Of a stretch of 55,253 nt of DNA, positions 33,860-42,217 are shown one piece after another. The stretch's first letter is position 1. Every line of letters begins with the position of its first letter. The stretch comes from a virus. A program made the position numbers and the translations under genes. The stretch lies in the IMG/VR virus record IMGVR_UViG_3300042923_001283, positions 1-55,253 of that record, one strand, 5' to 3'. The notes under the pieces were generated by a model. The model had not been told where the DNA came from, did not search any database, and saw nothing but the letters and a program-made list of their open reading frames with translations.

Positions 33860-34510
33860 TCACCCTTTTAGTAAAATTTGATTTCTTAGTTTTATTACTT
33901 CAAGCTCGTTTGAATTATCCAATTCACTAGACCTAACATTCTCCAATGTTAGTTTGGCATTATCCAATGCCTGTTTATCTCGAGCATGTATATCAGTCCC
34001 GGTATAAGCCGGAAACGTGACAGCAGAAACTTCAATTACCTTTTTAATTTTTTGAATGCGCCTAGTAGGCATATCGCTATCCAGGTCTTCCCACTTCTCT
34101 TCTTGAACATAAAAAATAAAGCTCATGCCATCCAGGTCTCCCCGTTTTACGGATGAATACAAGCTTTTTGCTTCGGAATTATTCTCAATGTCAAGACTTG
34201 CCTTAATAAGCAATCCTGTTTGATCAATGTTTAATTGCAATGTTGAATTGACGTTATTACGGCGGCTTCGGGCTAGGGGTATTTTGCGTAAATCGTGATT
34301 CGTACTAAATAAAACATCATCAAAGTCAGTACCATCAAAAGCGCCACGCTCAATAACTTCATAAAACCATCCACCAATACTTGTTCTTTGCTCAAATACA
34401 GCTGCATGACCTTCGATTGTTCCCTCATCTTCACTTGCCCTAATATCTGGCATGGTAAAACTACGAACAACCTTATCGTCTTTCAAAGGCAAATTTTTAT
34501 TTTTCCCCAT
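33860..34510 (-). CDS. HK97 family prohead protease
   Basis: 216 aa. The catalytic His lies in EGHAAVFEQRT (H35) and the Ser in DGMSFIF, the U35 family pattern. Cuts the scaffold part of the capsid protein. Overlaps the portal gene by 14 nt. Confidence 0.93.
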   Translation of the reverse strand: MGKNKNLPLKDDKVVRSFTMPDIRASEDEGTIEGHAAVFEQRTSIGGWFYEVIERGAFDGTDFDDVLFSTNHDLRKIPLARSRRNNVNSTLQLNIDQTGLLIKASLDIENNSEAKSLYSSVKRGDLDGMSFIFYVQEEKWEDLDSDMPTRRIQKIKKVIEVSAVTFPAYTGTDIHARDKQALDNAKLTLENVRSSELDNSNELEVIKLRNQILLKG

Positions 34511-35753
34511 TATTGGTTCCCTCCGTTCCTTTTGCTCCTGCTCTTTTCATCTGGTAGTCGTTAGCTAAAGAGACATCGATGTAATTCAAACTCATATTAC
34601 GAACATCTCCTCCCTCGTATGGAGGATAGCCAAACAAATTGAGCAATTGATTATTTGTTAAAGCCCCTCGATTTCCAAGAATATCGGCAACTGCAATTTT
34701 GTTTTTTGTGTTCGTAAATAATAACATTTGAGGATAGAAGACTATTTCATTACCAACATCTAACTCTCTTGAAGTAAATGTTGTTTTACTGAAAGCTTGT
34801 CCTAAACTAATGATGATTGGCTCCAACGTTTTTTCGTAGAAAGCCTGGTACTGCTCGTCGGTAAAATCACCACTTAATATGGGGGATGAAACACCGTAAT
34901 AGTTTAGGATCCTGTCTTGAATAAATTTCATGGTGTCCTTATCAATCACTTTTGGATTTACTTGGATATTCTGAAATTCATTTTTTAAATCCAACGCCAT
35001 AATTCCAGTTTCATTGTTCCTCATTGCAGTTTCAAAACGCTGTCTTTCGGCTTGCTGCTTATCGTCATCAAGCATGGTATTTATCTTTACAATACCTCTA
35101 ATTGCCAAGCTTGCCCTTATTGCTCCATCCAATCCATTCAAAACTGTGTTATCTGTTTCTAGTATTTTTAGGATGGCTGAATTGTCGGCTTGCCCGTTTA
35201 ATCCACCGCCCATAATGTCATTAGTCGAAAATCTTTTCCGCAGATGAATAATATCTGAATAAGGCATGGTATAGTCGCTACCGTTAGAGAATTGAAATTT
35301 CACATACATTTTCCCGCTTTCATCTTGTAAAAAAGAAACCATAGTGGGGTTTAAAGGGTAAAATCCTGTATATTCTCTACGGGTATTTCCGTAAGCATCC
35401 TTAATTATGTCATACGAGGGGTAAATAAAAACGTTTAGGTTTTTGTAAAGCAGCCAAACGATTTTTTCAATGAAATCCCTCGTCGTCATTAACTCATTGG
35501 GAGCAAACTTAAAAAGACGGTTCAAGCTACTTTTGACGTTTAACTGCATTCCGTTGTTATCGGTCCTAATATGTTTGGGTTGTAATTTACTTAATTCCGT
35601 AGCAATGCAATCTACACATGCTTGAACAATATCTGATGCGTAAACATCCTGTCCAAACTGACTAAAAATCGGTATATAGCCGTTCAACATTTGAGCATGT
35701 TTCATATTCTCATCTTTACGAAAAAAATTTTTTATAGAACCCATTAGTGCCAT
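34497..35753 (-). CDS. HK97 family portal protein
   Basis: 418 aa. VQACVDCIATELSKLQPKHI, LLYKNLNVFIYPSYD and YYGVSSPILSGDFTDEQY match phage portal proteins. Forms the dodecameric DNA entry ring. Follows terminase by four bases. Confidence 0.95.
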   Translation of the reverse strand: MALMGSIKNFFRKDENMKHAQMLNGYIPIFSQFGQDVYASDIVQACVDCIATELSKLQPKHIRTDNNGMQLNVKSSLNRLFKFAPNELMTTRDFIEKIVWLLYKNLNVFIYPSYDIIKDAYGNTRREYTGFYPLNPTMVSFLQDESGKMYVKFQFSNGSDYTMPYSDIIHLRKRFSTNDIMGGGLNGQADNSAILKILETDNTVLNGLDGAIRASLAIRGIVKINTMLDDDKQQAERQRFETAMRNNETGIMALDLKNEFQNIQVNPKVIDKDTMKFIQDRILNYYGVSSPILSGDFTDEQYQAFYEKTLEPIIISLGQAFSKTTFTSRELDVGNEIVFYPQMLLFTNTKNKIAVADILGNRGALTNNQLLNLFGYPPYEGGDVRNMSLNYIDVSLANDYQMKRAGAKGTEGTNNGEK

Positions 35754-35757
35754 TCAA

Positions 35758-37503
35758 TCACCTCCCAACTAGCGAAAGAAACTCAGTTCGATTATCGATG
35801 TATACCCGATAACCAATGATCATCGTTACAGCGCCGTCTATTTTCTTATCTTCTTTACCCTGGACTTTGATTGGCATGATTTCCGCTTTGGAGTTGAAAT
35901 TTAAAGCTGTGTTCTCCAAACACCACTTATCGATTGGATTGTTATTATAGTTTATGAGGTCGCTTTTCAAATCCGCTTCTACCAGTTTCATAGGCTCTGA
36001 CATACTTCCCCACTCTTGATTAACCCTTACACAATCGAATCCGTAGCTTTCCATTTCTTTTACCCAATAGATAGCTGACCATTTATCGTAGCCTACTTTA
36101 AAAAATCGAATACCATAGTCTTTGTACAATCTTACAAACCAAGCTGTTACTAAACTAAAATCATTTTCGTTTCCTGGTGAAACGGTAATCAAATCCTGAC
36201 GGATCCACTCCAAGAACTTTTCTCTATCATCTTTGGATAAATCATCAAGCTTTGTTTCAGGAATAAAATACTTTTGAAGCATATATTTTTTCTGACTACC
36301 CGGTTTCATCAAGATGGCTTTTGCACTTGCCAAGTCACCAGACTTCGATAAGTCCACTGATCCAATGGCAAAACAATTTCGGAAATCTTCAACATCGAAC
36401 GTTTCTTCATTCTTGATATCTTCAGGCGTTAGCCATGCGGAAGCATTGTTTTGTTTGATATTGAAATCCTTAGATAGAACGAAAACACGCATGGACTTAC
36501 TCGTTTTTGCCTCTTCAATCATCTTTTTGAGGAAACTCCGTTTTTTAATGACACCGATACCAGGATTCGATTTAGCCCATGATTTTTCATCCTGCCAAAC
36601 CTCTTGTTCACTATCCTGTGTGTACAACCAAATTAGCCAACGTGGACGCTCGAGTTCACCATTTAAAACTTGTCTAGCTTCTCGTATCCTCTCGTCCAGG
36701 TAACCATCATTTATAACACCTTCAGTTGTAAGTTCAATATATAAAGGCTCATCCTGAGTTGATACCGCTTGTCGGATAGGCATTGTTGATGTGTTGTCTT
36801 TCAACTCATGTACTTCATCGACCGCACCAACTTTGATATTTTTCCCCTCTTTAGCACCTGTTTTTGCGGAGATTTTTTTAATAGTCCCTTTATTTTTATA
36901 ACTGAACTTCCCTGTCTTTTTGGGCTTTTTAGGGTTACCAAAGAAAATACCTTTGATATTGTTTCGAGTGACATTAGAAAGTGTTTTACTTTCTTCTCGC
37001 ATCGAATTAATAGCTTGGAACATTAAGTCTGCTTGCTCATAATCATTACTGGAGCAAAGGATCCTTGTTCCCATTTCCCCACAAAAAAACTCAGCTAGAC
37101 ATTCTGCTGAGATAAGTGGAGTTTTTCCGTTTTTTCTGGCTACTAAGAAGATCACGTCTTGATACAACCTAACCCATCTGCCTATTTCTTCATCGAAAAC
37201 CTTAAACATATAAGTCGCTTCAATGAATGCTTTTTGAAACAACATCAAAAGAAAAGGCTTCCCAGCAAAAGGAGCCTCAAAATGTTTACATTCTTTTTCG
37301 ATGAAATTAATGCGCTTGTGGCCATCCTCAAAGTCGATATTGATATCGGGATTTTCGAAATGGCTAAGCAGAACTTCAAACATTTGCATGAGTTCTTGAC
37401 CGATAATGATATCACCAGACTTACATTTCCCAATGTATTCTAATAAAAATGAGTGAGTACCTTGATATTCATAAGGTGAATTTAAAGGGTGAACGGGAAT
37501 CAT
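35758..37503 (-). CDS. Terminase large subunit (Terminase_1 type)
   Basis: 581 aa. Walker A-like VARKNGKT at 121-128, Walker B VGAVDE at 225-230, then the RNase H-like nuclease with GSVDLSKSGD and KVGYDKWSAIYW. Cuts and packages concatemers through the portal. Overlaps the small subunit gene by four bases. Confidence 0.95.
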   Translation of the reverse strand: MIPVHPLNSPYEYQGTHSFLLEYIGKCKSGDIIIGQELMQMFEVLLSHFENPDINIDFEDGHKRINFIEKECKHFEAPFAGKPFLLMLFQKAFIEATYMFKVFDEEIGRWVRLYQDVIFLVARKNGKTPLISAECLAEFFCGEMGTRILCSSNDYEQADLMFQAINSMREESKTLSNVTRNNIKGIFFGNPKKPKKTGKFSYKNKGTIKKISAKTGAKEGKNIKVGAVDEVHELKDNTSTMPIRQAVSTQDEPLYIELTTEGVINDGYLDERIREARQVLNGELERPRWLIWLYTQDSEQEVWQDEKSWAKSNPGIGVIKKRSFLKKMIEEAKTSKSMRVFVLSKDFNIKQNNASAWLTPEDIKNEETFDVEDFRNCFAIGSVDLSKSGDLASAKAILMKPGSQKKYMLQKYFIPETKLDDLSKDDREKFLEWIRQDLITVSPGNENDFSLVTAWFVRLYKDYGIRFFKVGYDKWSAIYWVKEMESYGFDCVRVNQEWGSMSEPMKLVEADLKSDLINYNNNPIDKWCLENTALNFNSKAEIMPIKVQGKEDKKIDGAVTMIIGYRVYIDNRTEFLSLVGR

Positions 37504-37826
37504 TCGTAGTCACTCAGTTCATCTTCATCCACAAGAATATTCTTGTTTAACACACCATTTAATGTTTTGATCACAACAGCATAGCTATTAATGTTTTTTA
37601 AATACTGTTTACCTGTCTCAATTGGCTTTTGAAGGTCAGGATGATCAGGATGTATTTTTACCATGCCTGTTTTCGAAATGGCCTCTTTAAGAACGTGGTT
37701 TTCAGCCTTTAAGAATGCAGCATCTTCAACAAGTCCTTCAACTAGCAGCCTTTTCGAGTCCTCAACATCTTTAAAAATCTCGGTCAATTTCGCCAGTTCT
37801 TGTTGATACACGGCACTTTTTGACAT
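37500..37826 (-). CDS. Terminase small subunit (P27 family)
   Basis: 108 aa helical protein (AVYQQELAKLTEIFKDVE, FLKAENHVLKEAISKTG), typical of P27-type small subunits that bind cos/pac DNA. Overlaps the large-subunit gene. Confidence 0.85.
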   Translation of the reverse strand: MSKSAVYQQELAKLTEIFKDVEDSKRLLVEGLVEDAAFLKAENHVLKEAISKTGMVKIHPDHPDLQKPIETGKQYLKNINSYAVVIKTLNGVLNKNILVDEDELSDYE

Positions 37827-37849
37827 ATTTCAAAATACCTCCAGCAAAA

Positions 37850-37931
37850 TTCAAAATTTAAGGCATGTGTGGAAATCGAGGTCCCCCCACGGTCCCCGTG
37901 GGTTTTTCCAGTGAATTTTAATGGGGGGGCA
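37850..37931. other. Candidate cos region
   Basis: Unusually G/C-rich run between the small terminase and the 85-aa gene: an inverted repeat CCCACGG-TCC-CCGTGGG at 37886-37902, a CCCCCC run before it and GGGGGGGC at 37924-37931. HNH-linked cos phages often have cos here, but the cleavage site cannot be read from sequence alone. Confidence 0.4.
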
Positions 37932-38189
37932 CTACCTGTACACTCTTGTAAATTCAATGTTCAACACTGCTAAAGTCGCTTCAGCTAATCCAGTTGGATT
38001 CTCTGATCCTTTTGCAATAGCTTCAAGAACATCTTTAAACAACTTATCTTGTTCAACATGCGCTTTCTCGCTGGCAACAACAGGATGTTCTTCCTGAACG
38101 ATTTGCTGAATCAGTTCCACTCTTTCAGATACTTTCTCAATAGTTAATTCCACTTCTGTAGTTACCTCTTGCGCTTTTGTCTGCTTCAT
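37932..38189 (-). CDS. Hypothetical 85-aa protein next to the cos candidate
   Basis: Helical acidic protein (VELTIEKVSERVELIQQIV) with AKGSENPTGLAEATLAVLN. Lies between the zinc-ribbon gene and the terminase. Function unknown; could help packaging. Confidence 0.65.
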   Translation of the reverse strand: MKQTKAQEVTTEVELTIEKVSERVELIQQIVQEEHPVVASEKAHVEQDKLFKDVLEAIAKGSENPTGLAEATLAVLNIEFTRVYR

Positions 38190-38201
38190 AACGACACTCC
38201 T

Positions 38202-38501
38202 TTAGTTATCTAGTTTGGTTCTCAAGTTATCCATCTCCAACTTGTTATACCTCACCAATTCATCTTTACGATCAATTAATTTCTGTAGCTTACTGACATT
38301 TGGATTTGTCATTATCTTTGCAAAGAGTTCTTGTATCTTCCCTTGTCTAGCCCTTATCTTTGCATCGGTGTAATAGGACTTGAACTCATGATGGCAATGC
38401 GGGCAGCTGAAGAACGCAAGATGAATGTCTCGCTCGACTACTTTCGATTCCAATTGCAATTCAAATTCTTTTTCACAGTTATCACACGTTAATTGATTCA
38501 T
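38202..38501 (-). CDS. Zinc-ribbon protein upstream of the packaging genes
   Basis: 99 aa from ATG 38501 (AAGGTG six bases upstream); a longer frame to 38561 overlaps the HNH gene without RBS. Two CxxC pairs (LTCDNCEKEF and FFSCPHCHHEF) make a zinc ribbon, followed by a helical coiled region. Possibly transcriptional or packaging-related. Confidence 0.75.
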   Translation of the reverse strand: MNQLTCDNCEKEFELQLESKVVERDIHLAFFSCPHCHHEFKSYYTDAKIRARQGKIQELFAKIMTNPNVSKLQKLIDRKDELVRYNKLEMDNLRTKLDN

Positions 38502-38511
38502 ACTCCACACC

Positions 38512-39195
38512 TTACTCCGTATAGGTCTCAAACCACTTATTGATATACTTTTGCCATTCATCTTTTCGGTATCGCCTGTCCTCGTCCTGTTCTAACCGAT
38601 TTATACAATCCTCAATTAGTACATTACAGAAAATAAGTTCAGCTCCTAAGTCATTGGCCAATCGTTCCCGTTTGTATTTATCCGCATACCCACCGATAAC
38701 CCATGCATTGTTCCATTTACCGTGCCTAGTTCGGATATTATCAATCAATTGATTGTGAATTCCTAGTACGTTGGACAATAGGTTGTCAGGCTTATCGTAG
38801 TAAGGCAACATGGAGATGGCTGCAAACAATTGATCCATATCCACGACTAAATCACCTCGACGCATTTGCTGTCTAACAAAGGTGGACTTACCTGACATTG
38901 GTGGTCCGTAGACTAGATAGACCTGTTTCTCTACTCGATAACCAAATCGGTTATGTTCCTGGTTATGGCAATCGAAACACACCAGTTCAATTAAATCAGG
39001 GTTTAAACTAATTAATCGATCATGTACATTTTCAGGGGTGAGCTCTATCTTGTGGTGTCCTATTAAGTCTTTAGATTTTGCAATGAATTGATTACATCTT
39101 ATACATCTATTACCTCTTTGGTTTATTAGCGACAACCTAAGGGTTACCCACTCTTTGGAGGCATAGAAGGATTTTATTACCGCATACTTTGCCAC
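38512..39195 (-). CDS. HNH endonuclease fused to a P-loop kinase-like domain
   Basis: 227 aa. The N-terminal HNH has C31-x2-C34, H47-H48 and C73-x2-C76-H77-N78. A P-loop with Walker A GPPMSGKS (97-104) and a C-terminal kinase-like fold follow (VVDMDQL, ELIFCNVLIEDCINRL). HNH proteins near terminases assist cos cleavage; the kinase-like half might act on DNA ends. Follows the XtmA-like gene directly. Confidence 0.85.
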   Translation of the reverse strand: MAKYAVIKSFYASKEWVTLRLSLINQRGNRCIRCNQFIAKSKDLIGHHKIELTPENVHDRLISLNPDLIELVCFDCHNQEHNRFGYRVEKQVYLVYGPPMSGKSTFVRQQMRRGDLVVDMDQLFAAISMLPYYDKPDNLLSNVLGIHNQLIDNIRTRHGKWNNAWVIGGYADKYKRERLANDLGAELIFCNVLIEDCINRLEQDEDRRYRKDEWQKYINKWFETYTE

Positions 39196-39196
39196 A

Positions 39197-39937
39197 CTAC
39201 CACGCCTTTGAACTAGCTGCTATAATATCAGCTTTAAGTTTCTCAATTCTCAATCGATGTTCTTCTTTTACCTCATCTGGAGGCATGGACCTTATCATTT
39301 CCTCATACTGCTTAATTTTGTTTGTTAGTGCTCTCATTGCAGCAGCTTGAGATGTAAGTGCCTTTGCTTGCTTGTCCCATCCGAATTGAATCTCGTACTC
39401 TCTTTCCACACTAATCTCGAGATACTCTTCACCGATTACTTCGCCATCAGAGTTTGTAACATCTATCTTTTCTTTATAGAATTTTTCTTTTTTCAATTCC
39501 TTTGTCATATCATCTTTGTTTTGAACAAACATAATTTTTTGAGCACGTATTATATTGGTAAAAGCTATACGTATTTCCTCATACAACAAATCGAGCATTG
39601 GCATTTCTCTTGTAGCATCGTAAATTTCCAATGTTTCCTCGTCGTTTGGCATCCATTTGCGAAATAAACCATGCTTTACAGCTTTATCATTTCCAATTGG
39701 TCCACCAGGTCCGCCTTTGTTACCTACCGCATTCTTATTTCGATAAGGAGCTCCTCGTTTTGGTGGAGTAATAGGAATCTCTTCCCATCGATCAACACTT
39801 TTCCATTTTCTGATTAAGTTAGGACTAACTCCAAGTTCTTCTGCGATTTGTTTTGGTTTCTTTTCTCGGCCACTTTTTAACCATATTTTCAAAGCTTTTA
39901 ATCTATTAGTACTTATTGGTCTCGACATCGCAAACAC
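39197..39937 (-). CDS. PBSX-type terminase small-subunit-like protein
   Basis: 246 aa. HTH (PKQIAEELGVSPNLIRKWKS) followed by RGAPYRNKNAVGNKGGPG and AVKHGLFRKWMP, the signature of XtmA/PBSX small terminases, then a helical tail. Together with the P27-type gene at 37.5 kb this gives two small-subunit candidates. Confidence 0.85.
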   Translation of the reverse strand: MFAMSRPISTNRLKALKIWLKSGREKKPKQIAEELGVSPNLIRKWKSVDRWEEIPITPPKRGAPYRNKNAVGNKGGPGGPIGNDKAVKHGLFRKWMPNDEETLEIYDATREMPMLDLLYEEIRIAFTNIIRAQKIMFVQNKDDMTKELKKEKFYKEKIDVTNSDGEVIGEEYLEISVEREYEIQFGWDKQAKALTSQAAAMRALTNKIKQYEEMIRSMPPDEVKEEHRLRIEKLKADIIAASSKAW

Positions 39938-40203
39938 CCCACCTCCAAACTAATTGAGTTGGTTTTCACGTTTTTTAAAATTAGACATAGTAGGCTACCC
40001 GCCTGGAACTTCAACTACGCAAAAAAGCCCCAAATATAGAGGCTCATGAAGTTACTTATTTCCCCTAAAATATGGTTCTAGGGTGAATCATAATTAGTAT
40101 TCTGTTGCACTGGCTTAAACATGTTTTTCCTATGATATTTCTAATTATTTTCTTCATTTTAAAAATGAGTGCAAAATATTAACAATTATGGTGCACTAAA
40201 ACA
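39938..40203. other. Start region of the late operon and terminator of the tyrosine recombinase
   Basis: A hairpin with minus-strand GGGGCTTTTTT at 40021-40046 ends the recombinase transcript. The remainder probably contains the late promoter feeding the structural operon; I cannot pick hexamers with confidence. Confidence 0.5.
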
Positions 40204-40764
40204 TCATTTTAATCGCATTATTGCTGAGTCCATCATATCTTGAGTAATTCCGATATAGCGTAATGTGATTGAAGAATTACTATGATTGAACATTTCCATT
40301 AGTAACGCTAAATTGTAAGGATTTTGCCTATAAAGATGATAGCCCCATGTTTTTCTCATAGTGTGACAACCGATTTCTTTTAAACCAAAATGCCGGGCTA
40401 CATTATTCAACATTTTATATGCAGTGCTTCGATCAATAGGTTGTTTTCTTAACCTGCTTTTTGTTTTAATTTGCCTACTTGGAAATAGGTATTCATTATC
40501 ACCTTTACCTTCGATAAATTTTTCAAGATCACTTTTTATCGATGGATGAATAATAAATTTCTTTTTCTTCTTTGTTTTCTGTTCTTGAATATTAACGTGA
40601 GTGCTCTTAACCATTCCCACTTTTAACTGTCGTAAATCACAAACCCTTAAACCGCTATATATTCCAAAACAAAAAAATAAATAATCTCTCATACTTCTTA
40701 ACTTTAAATATTGTTTTACAGCTTCGATTACTTCTGGATCGCGGATAGGTTGAACGAAATTCAT
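40204..40764 (-). CDS. Short tyrosine recombinase (catalytic domain only)
   Basis: 186 aa with a complete active site: R40 (SGLRVCDL), Lys in the KTKKKKK loop, H134-x2-R137 (HTMRKT), H161 and Y170 (HSNSSITLRYIG). No N-terminal core-binding domain. Such short XerC/D-like proteins occur at the late-switch position of Bacillus phages, perhaps acting on dimers or packaging substrates, not integration. A large serine integrase is also present. Confidence 0.85.
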   Translation of the reverse strand: MNFVQPIRDPEVIEAVKQYLKLRSMRDYLFFCFGIYSGLRVCDLRQLKVGMVKSTHVNIQEQKTKKKKKFIIHPSIKSDLEKFIEGKGDNEYLFPSRQIKTKSRLRKQPIDRSTAYKMLNNVARHFGLKEIGCHTMRKTWGYHLYRQNPYNLALLMEMFNHSNSSITLRYIGITQDMMDSAIMRLK

Positions 40765-40778
40765 TCAGAAAACTCCCC

Positions 40779-40973
40779 TCAATCCTCAGTAACTAACTTA
40801 GGAGATAACCCAAATCTTTTTTGCTGCTCCTCAAATTCTTTTAATGCCGATGTTGCATTTTTTGCTTCTCTGGTTACTGCCTTCAAACCTTTTAACGCGT
40901 CAGAACAATCAATATCGATTTTTATAGATTGCTTAGAAATCAAATTTTTGTTTGACTCGCGCTCATCTGCCAT
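40779..40973 (-). CDS. Small 64-aa protein with structured leader
   Basis: ATG 40973 after AAAAGGAG. Basic/helical (SIKIDIDCSDALKGLKAVTRE, KNATSALKEFEEQQKRF). Family not recognised. Its 5' leader folds into a long stem with two inner hairpins (see the regulatory entry). It precedes the tyrosine recombinase by 14 bases and is probably co-transcribed with it. Confidence 0.65.
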   Translation of the reverse strand: MADERESNKNLISKQSIKIDIDCSDALKGLKAVTREAKNATSALKEFEEQQKRFGLSPKLVTED

Positions 40974-40986
40974 GTCACAACAACTC

Positions 40987-41081
40987 CTTTTATTTTTTGT
41001 ATTCAACATCACATTGAGGGGAAGTGATGGCGACACTTGCAGTATGAGCTGCCATGTGATGCTGAATACAAAAAACAAAAG
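40987..41081 (-). promoter_or_regulatory. Three-way-junction RNA leader partly covering the SD of the 64-aa gene
   Basis: Arms 40987-41014 and 41054-41081 are complementary over 28 nt with two exceptions, which are G-U pairs in minus-strand RNA (A-C mismatches if read on the plus strand). The loop holds two hairpins: AAGTG/CACTT (41022-41038) and GCAG/CTGC (41039-41052). The 3' arm ends in AAAAG, the first part of the AAAAGGAG ribosome site. Confidence 0.7.
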
Positions 41082-41104
41082 ACTATTAATGTTCTTGTCT
41101 TTTG
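41076..41104. terminator. Hairpin between small genes
   Basis: CAAAAGAC (41076-41083) pairs with GTCTTTTG (41097-41104). It overlaps the outer arm of the leader structure, so the two folds compete. It may terminate the 61-aa gene transcript. Confidence 0.45.
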
Positions 41105-41125
41105 CTTAATATGTTACTTGCTTTT

Positions 41126-41311
41126 TCATCGTCTTTTTAAAGCTCCTCCCTTGCCACGATACAAACCTTTATTATTGCTACCCATAATTTCGTGCCAATC
41201 TATTTTTTCTTCCTTTTTAGGCTTCGCCTTTTGATGTGATTCGTTCTTAGGTGACTTAATCTTATCCAGTTGCCTCTTTTGTTTTTCAGATAAATGATCA
41301 GATAGCTTCAT
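41126..41311 (-). CDS. Small basic protein
   Basis: 61 aa from ATG 41311 (AGGTG upstream). Very lysine-rich (SEKQKRQLDKIKSPKN, KAKPKKEEKIDW) with a C-terminal GKGGALKRR. Probably nucleic-acid-binding; family not recognised. Lies just downstream of the tRNA gene. Confidence 0.6.
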   Translation of the reverse strand: MKLSDHLSEKQKRQLDKIKSPKNESHQKAKPKKEEKIDWHEIMGSNNKGLYRGKGGALKRR

Positions 41312-41339
41312 AACCAATCACCTTTTCTATATTTATTAA

Positions 41340-41412
41340 CGCCCCTTTGAGGATTCGAACCCCAACTCTAAGACTAGAATTCTCGTGTGCTATCCAATTA
41401 CACTAAAGAGGC
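41340..41412 (-). tRNA. tRNA-Arg (anticodon UCU)
   Basis: 73 nt without encoded CCA. Acceptor GCCTCTT/AAGGGGC, D arm GTGT...GCAC, T arm TGGGG-TTCGAAT-CCTCA. The anticodon loop reads ATTCTAG: T33 then TCT, reading AGA. The anticodon stem is weak (CGAGA/TCTTA, with one mismatch and one wobble), so activity may be reduced. AGA is a preferred codon in such AT-rich genomes. Confidence 0.8.
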
Positions 41413-41568
41413 ATAGAAAAGACGATACCCCCTGATAAGTATCGCCTTAAATTTGACAGTGCTTGTTCAAGGCACAGTCTGCACAAACCAAATTCACGAC
41501 AAAGTCGTAAATAAGAAGGAATTTCCGGGTATTTCCGTACCCTTATATATAGGTGGCATTTGCACGGT
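41413..41568. other. Array of small hairpins between the late activator and the tRNA
   Basis: No gene. Inverted repeats at 41423-41444 (CGATAC/GTATCG), 41459-41475 (GTGC...GCAC), 41496-41508 (ACGAC-AAA-GTCGT) and 41527-41542 (GGGTA/TACCC). Could be a processed leader, an sRNA, or a remnant of a larger tRNA cluster. Confidence 0.5.
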
Positions 41569-41602
41569 AAAAAAAGCCACTTCAACAAAAGCTGAAGAGG
41601 CT
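41569..41602 (-). terminator. Terminator of the sigma-like factor gene
   Basis: GCCTCTTCA/TGAAGTGGC stem (41576-41584 with 41593-41601) followed by T7 on the minus strand; the gene's stop codon is within the stem. Confidence 0.8.
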
Positions 41603-42094
41603 TGAACATAATTTATTTTCTGCTCTCTCAATTGTAGATTGGACAGAGGAGCGTGAAACACATAAATATCTAGCAATCTGTGAATATGATAAACAATGAC
41701 CACGTGACATAAGATAGATTTCTTTTTCTTTTTCTGTTAAAACAGTAAGTGCCTGGTCTATTCTTAATCTATCCGAAATTGAAATAACATCTTCCTCTAC
41801 GTGATTGTCCCATTTGTAAATTCCTTCGTTTGTACTTCTAAAATATCTTTGGATAATTAAAGGATCCATTGGTCGCTCTCTTTGATAAGCAGCCCGTCTT
41901 TCAATACCTCTTTTGTTTCCTGGGCGACGACCTGATTTCATCCATTCAATGGTGTACTCTAAATCAGAGATAATTCCTTTAATGATATCTTCTTCTTCAC
42001 CAGATGCTTTTTCTAGGAGGTTTTTTGTTTCTTTCAGTGTAAGTCTATAATCTTCAACTGTCGCAAATCTTGACGGATTATACTCTAACTCCAT
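41582..42094 (-). CDS. Sigma-70 region 4-like phage transcription activator (late control factor)
   Basis: 170 aa from ATG 42094 (GGGAGG seven bases upstream). The C-terminus has LTEKEKEIYLMSRGHCLSYS and IARYLCVSRSSVQSTIERAE, a sigma region 4/HTH resembling Xpf-type positive control factors. N-terminus helical (TVEDYRLTLKETKNLLEKA). It lies at the border of early and late genes, so it probably activates the late promoter. Confidence 0.8.
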   Translation of the reverse strand: MELEYNPSRFATVEDYRLTLKETKNLLEKASGEEEDIIKGIISDLEYTIEWMKSGRRPGNKRGIERRAAYQRERPMDPLIIQRYFRSTNEGIYKWDNHVEEDVISISDRLRIDQALTVLTEKEKEIYLMSRGHCLSYSQIARYLCVSRSSVQSTIERAENKLCSSLFSFC

Positions 42095-42134
42095 TTTGGT
42101 GCCTCCCGTGGTAAAATAATTAGTAGTGGTATTC

Positions 42135-42158
42135 ACCGGGAGAAATCTCGGTTTTTTT
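42135..42158 (+). terminator. Plus-oriented hairpin in the minus-strand early region
   Basis: CCGGGAGAAATCTCGG followed by T7 on the plus strand, within the leader of the sigma-like gene. It would stop antisense transcription coming from 40-42 kb. Confidence 0.6.
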
Positions 42159-42217
42159 ATTTTTCTTCACATTTCATCTTGTTCAATGCTTGTTTCGTAT
42201 AATTCTCGAATTGTACA

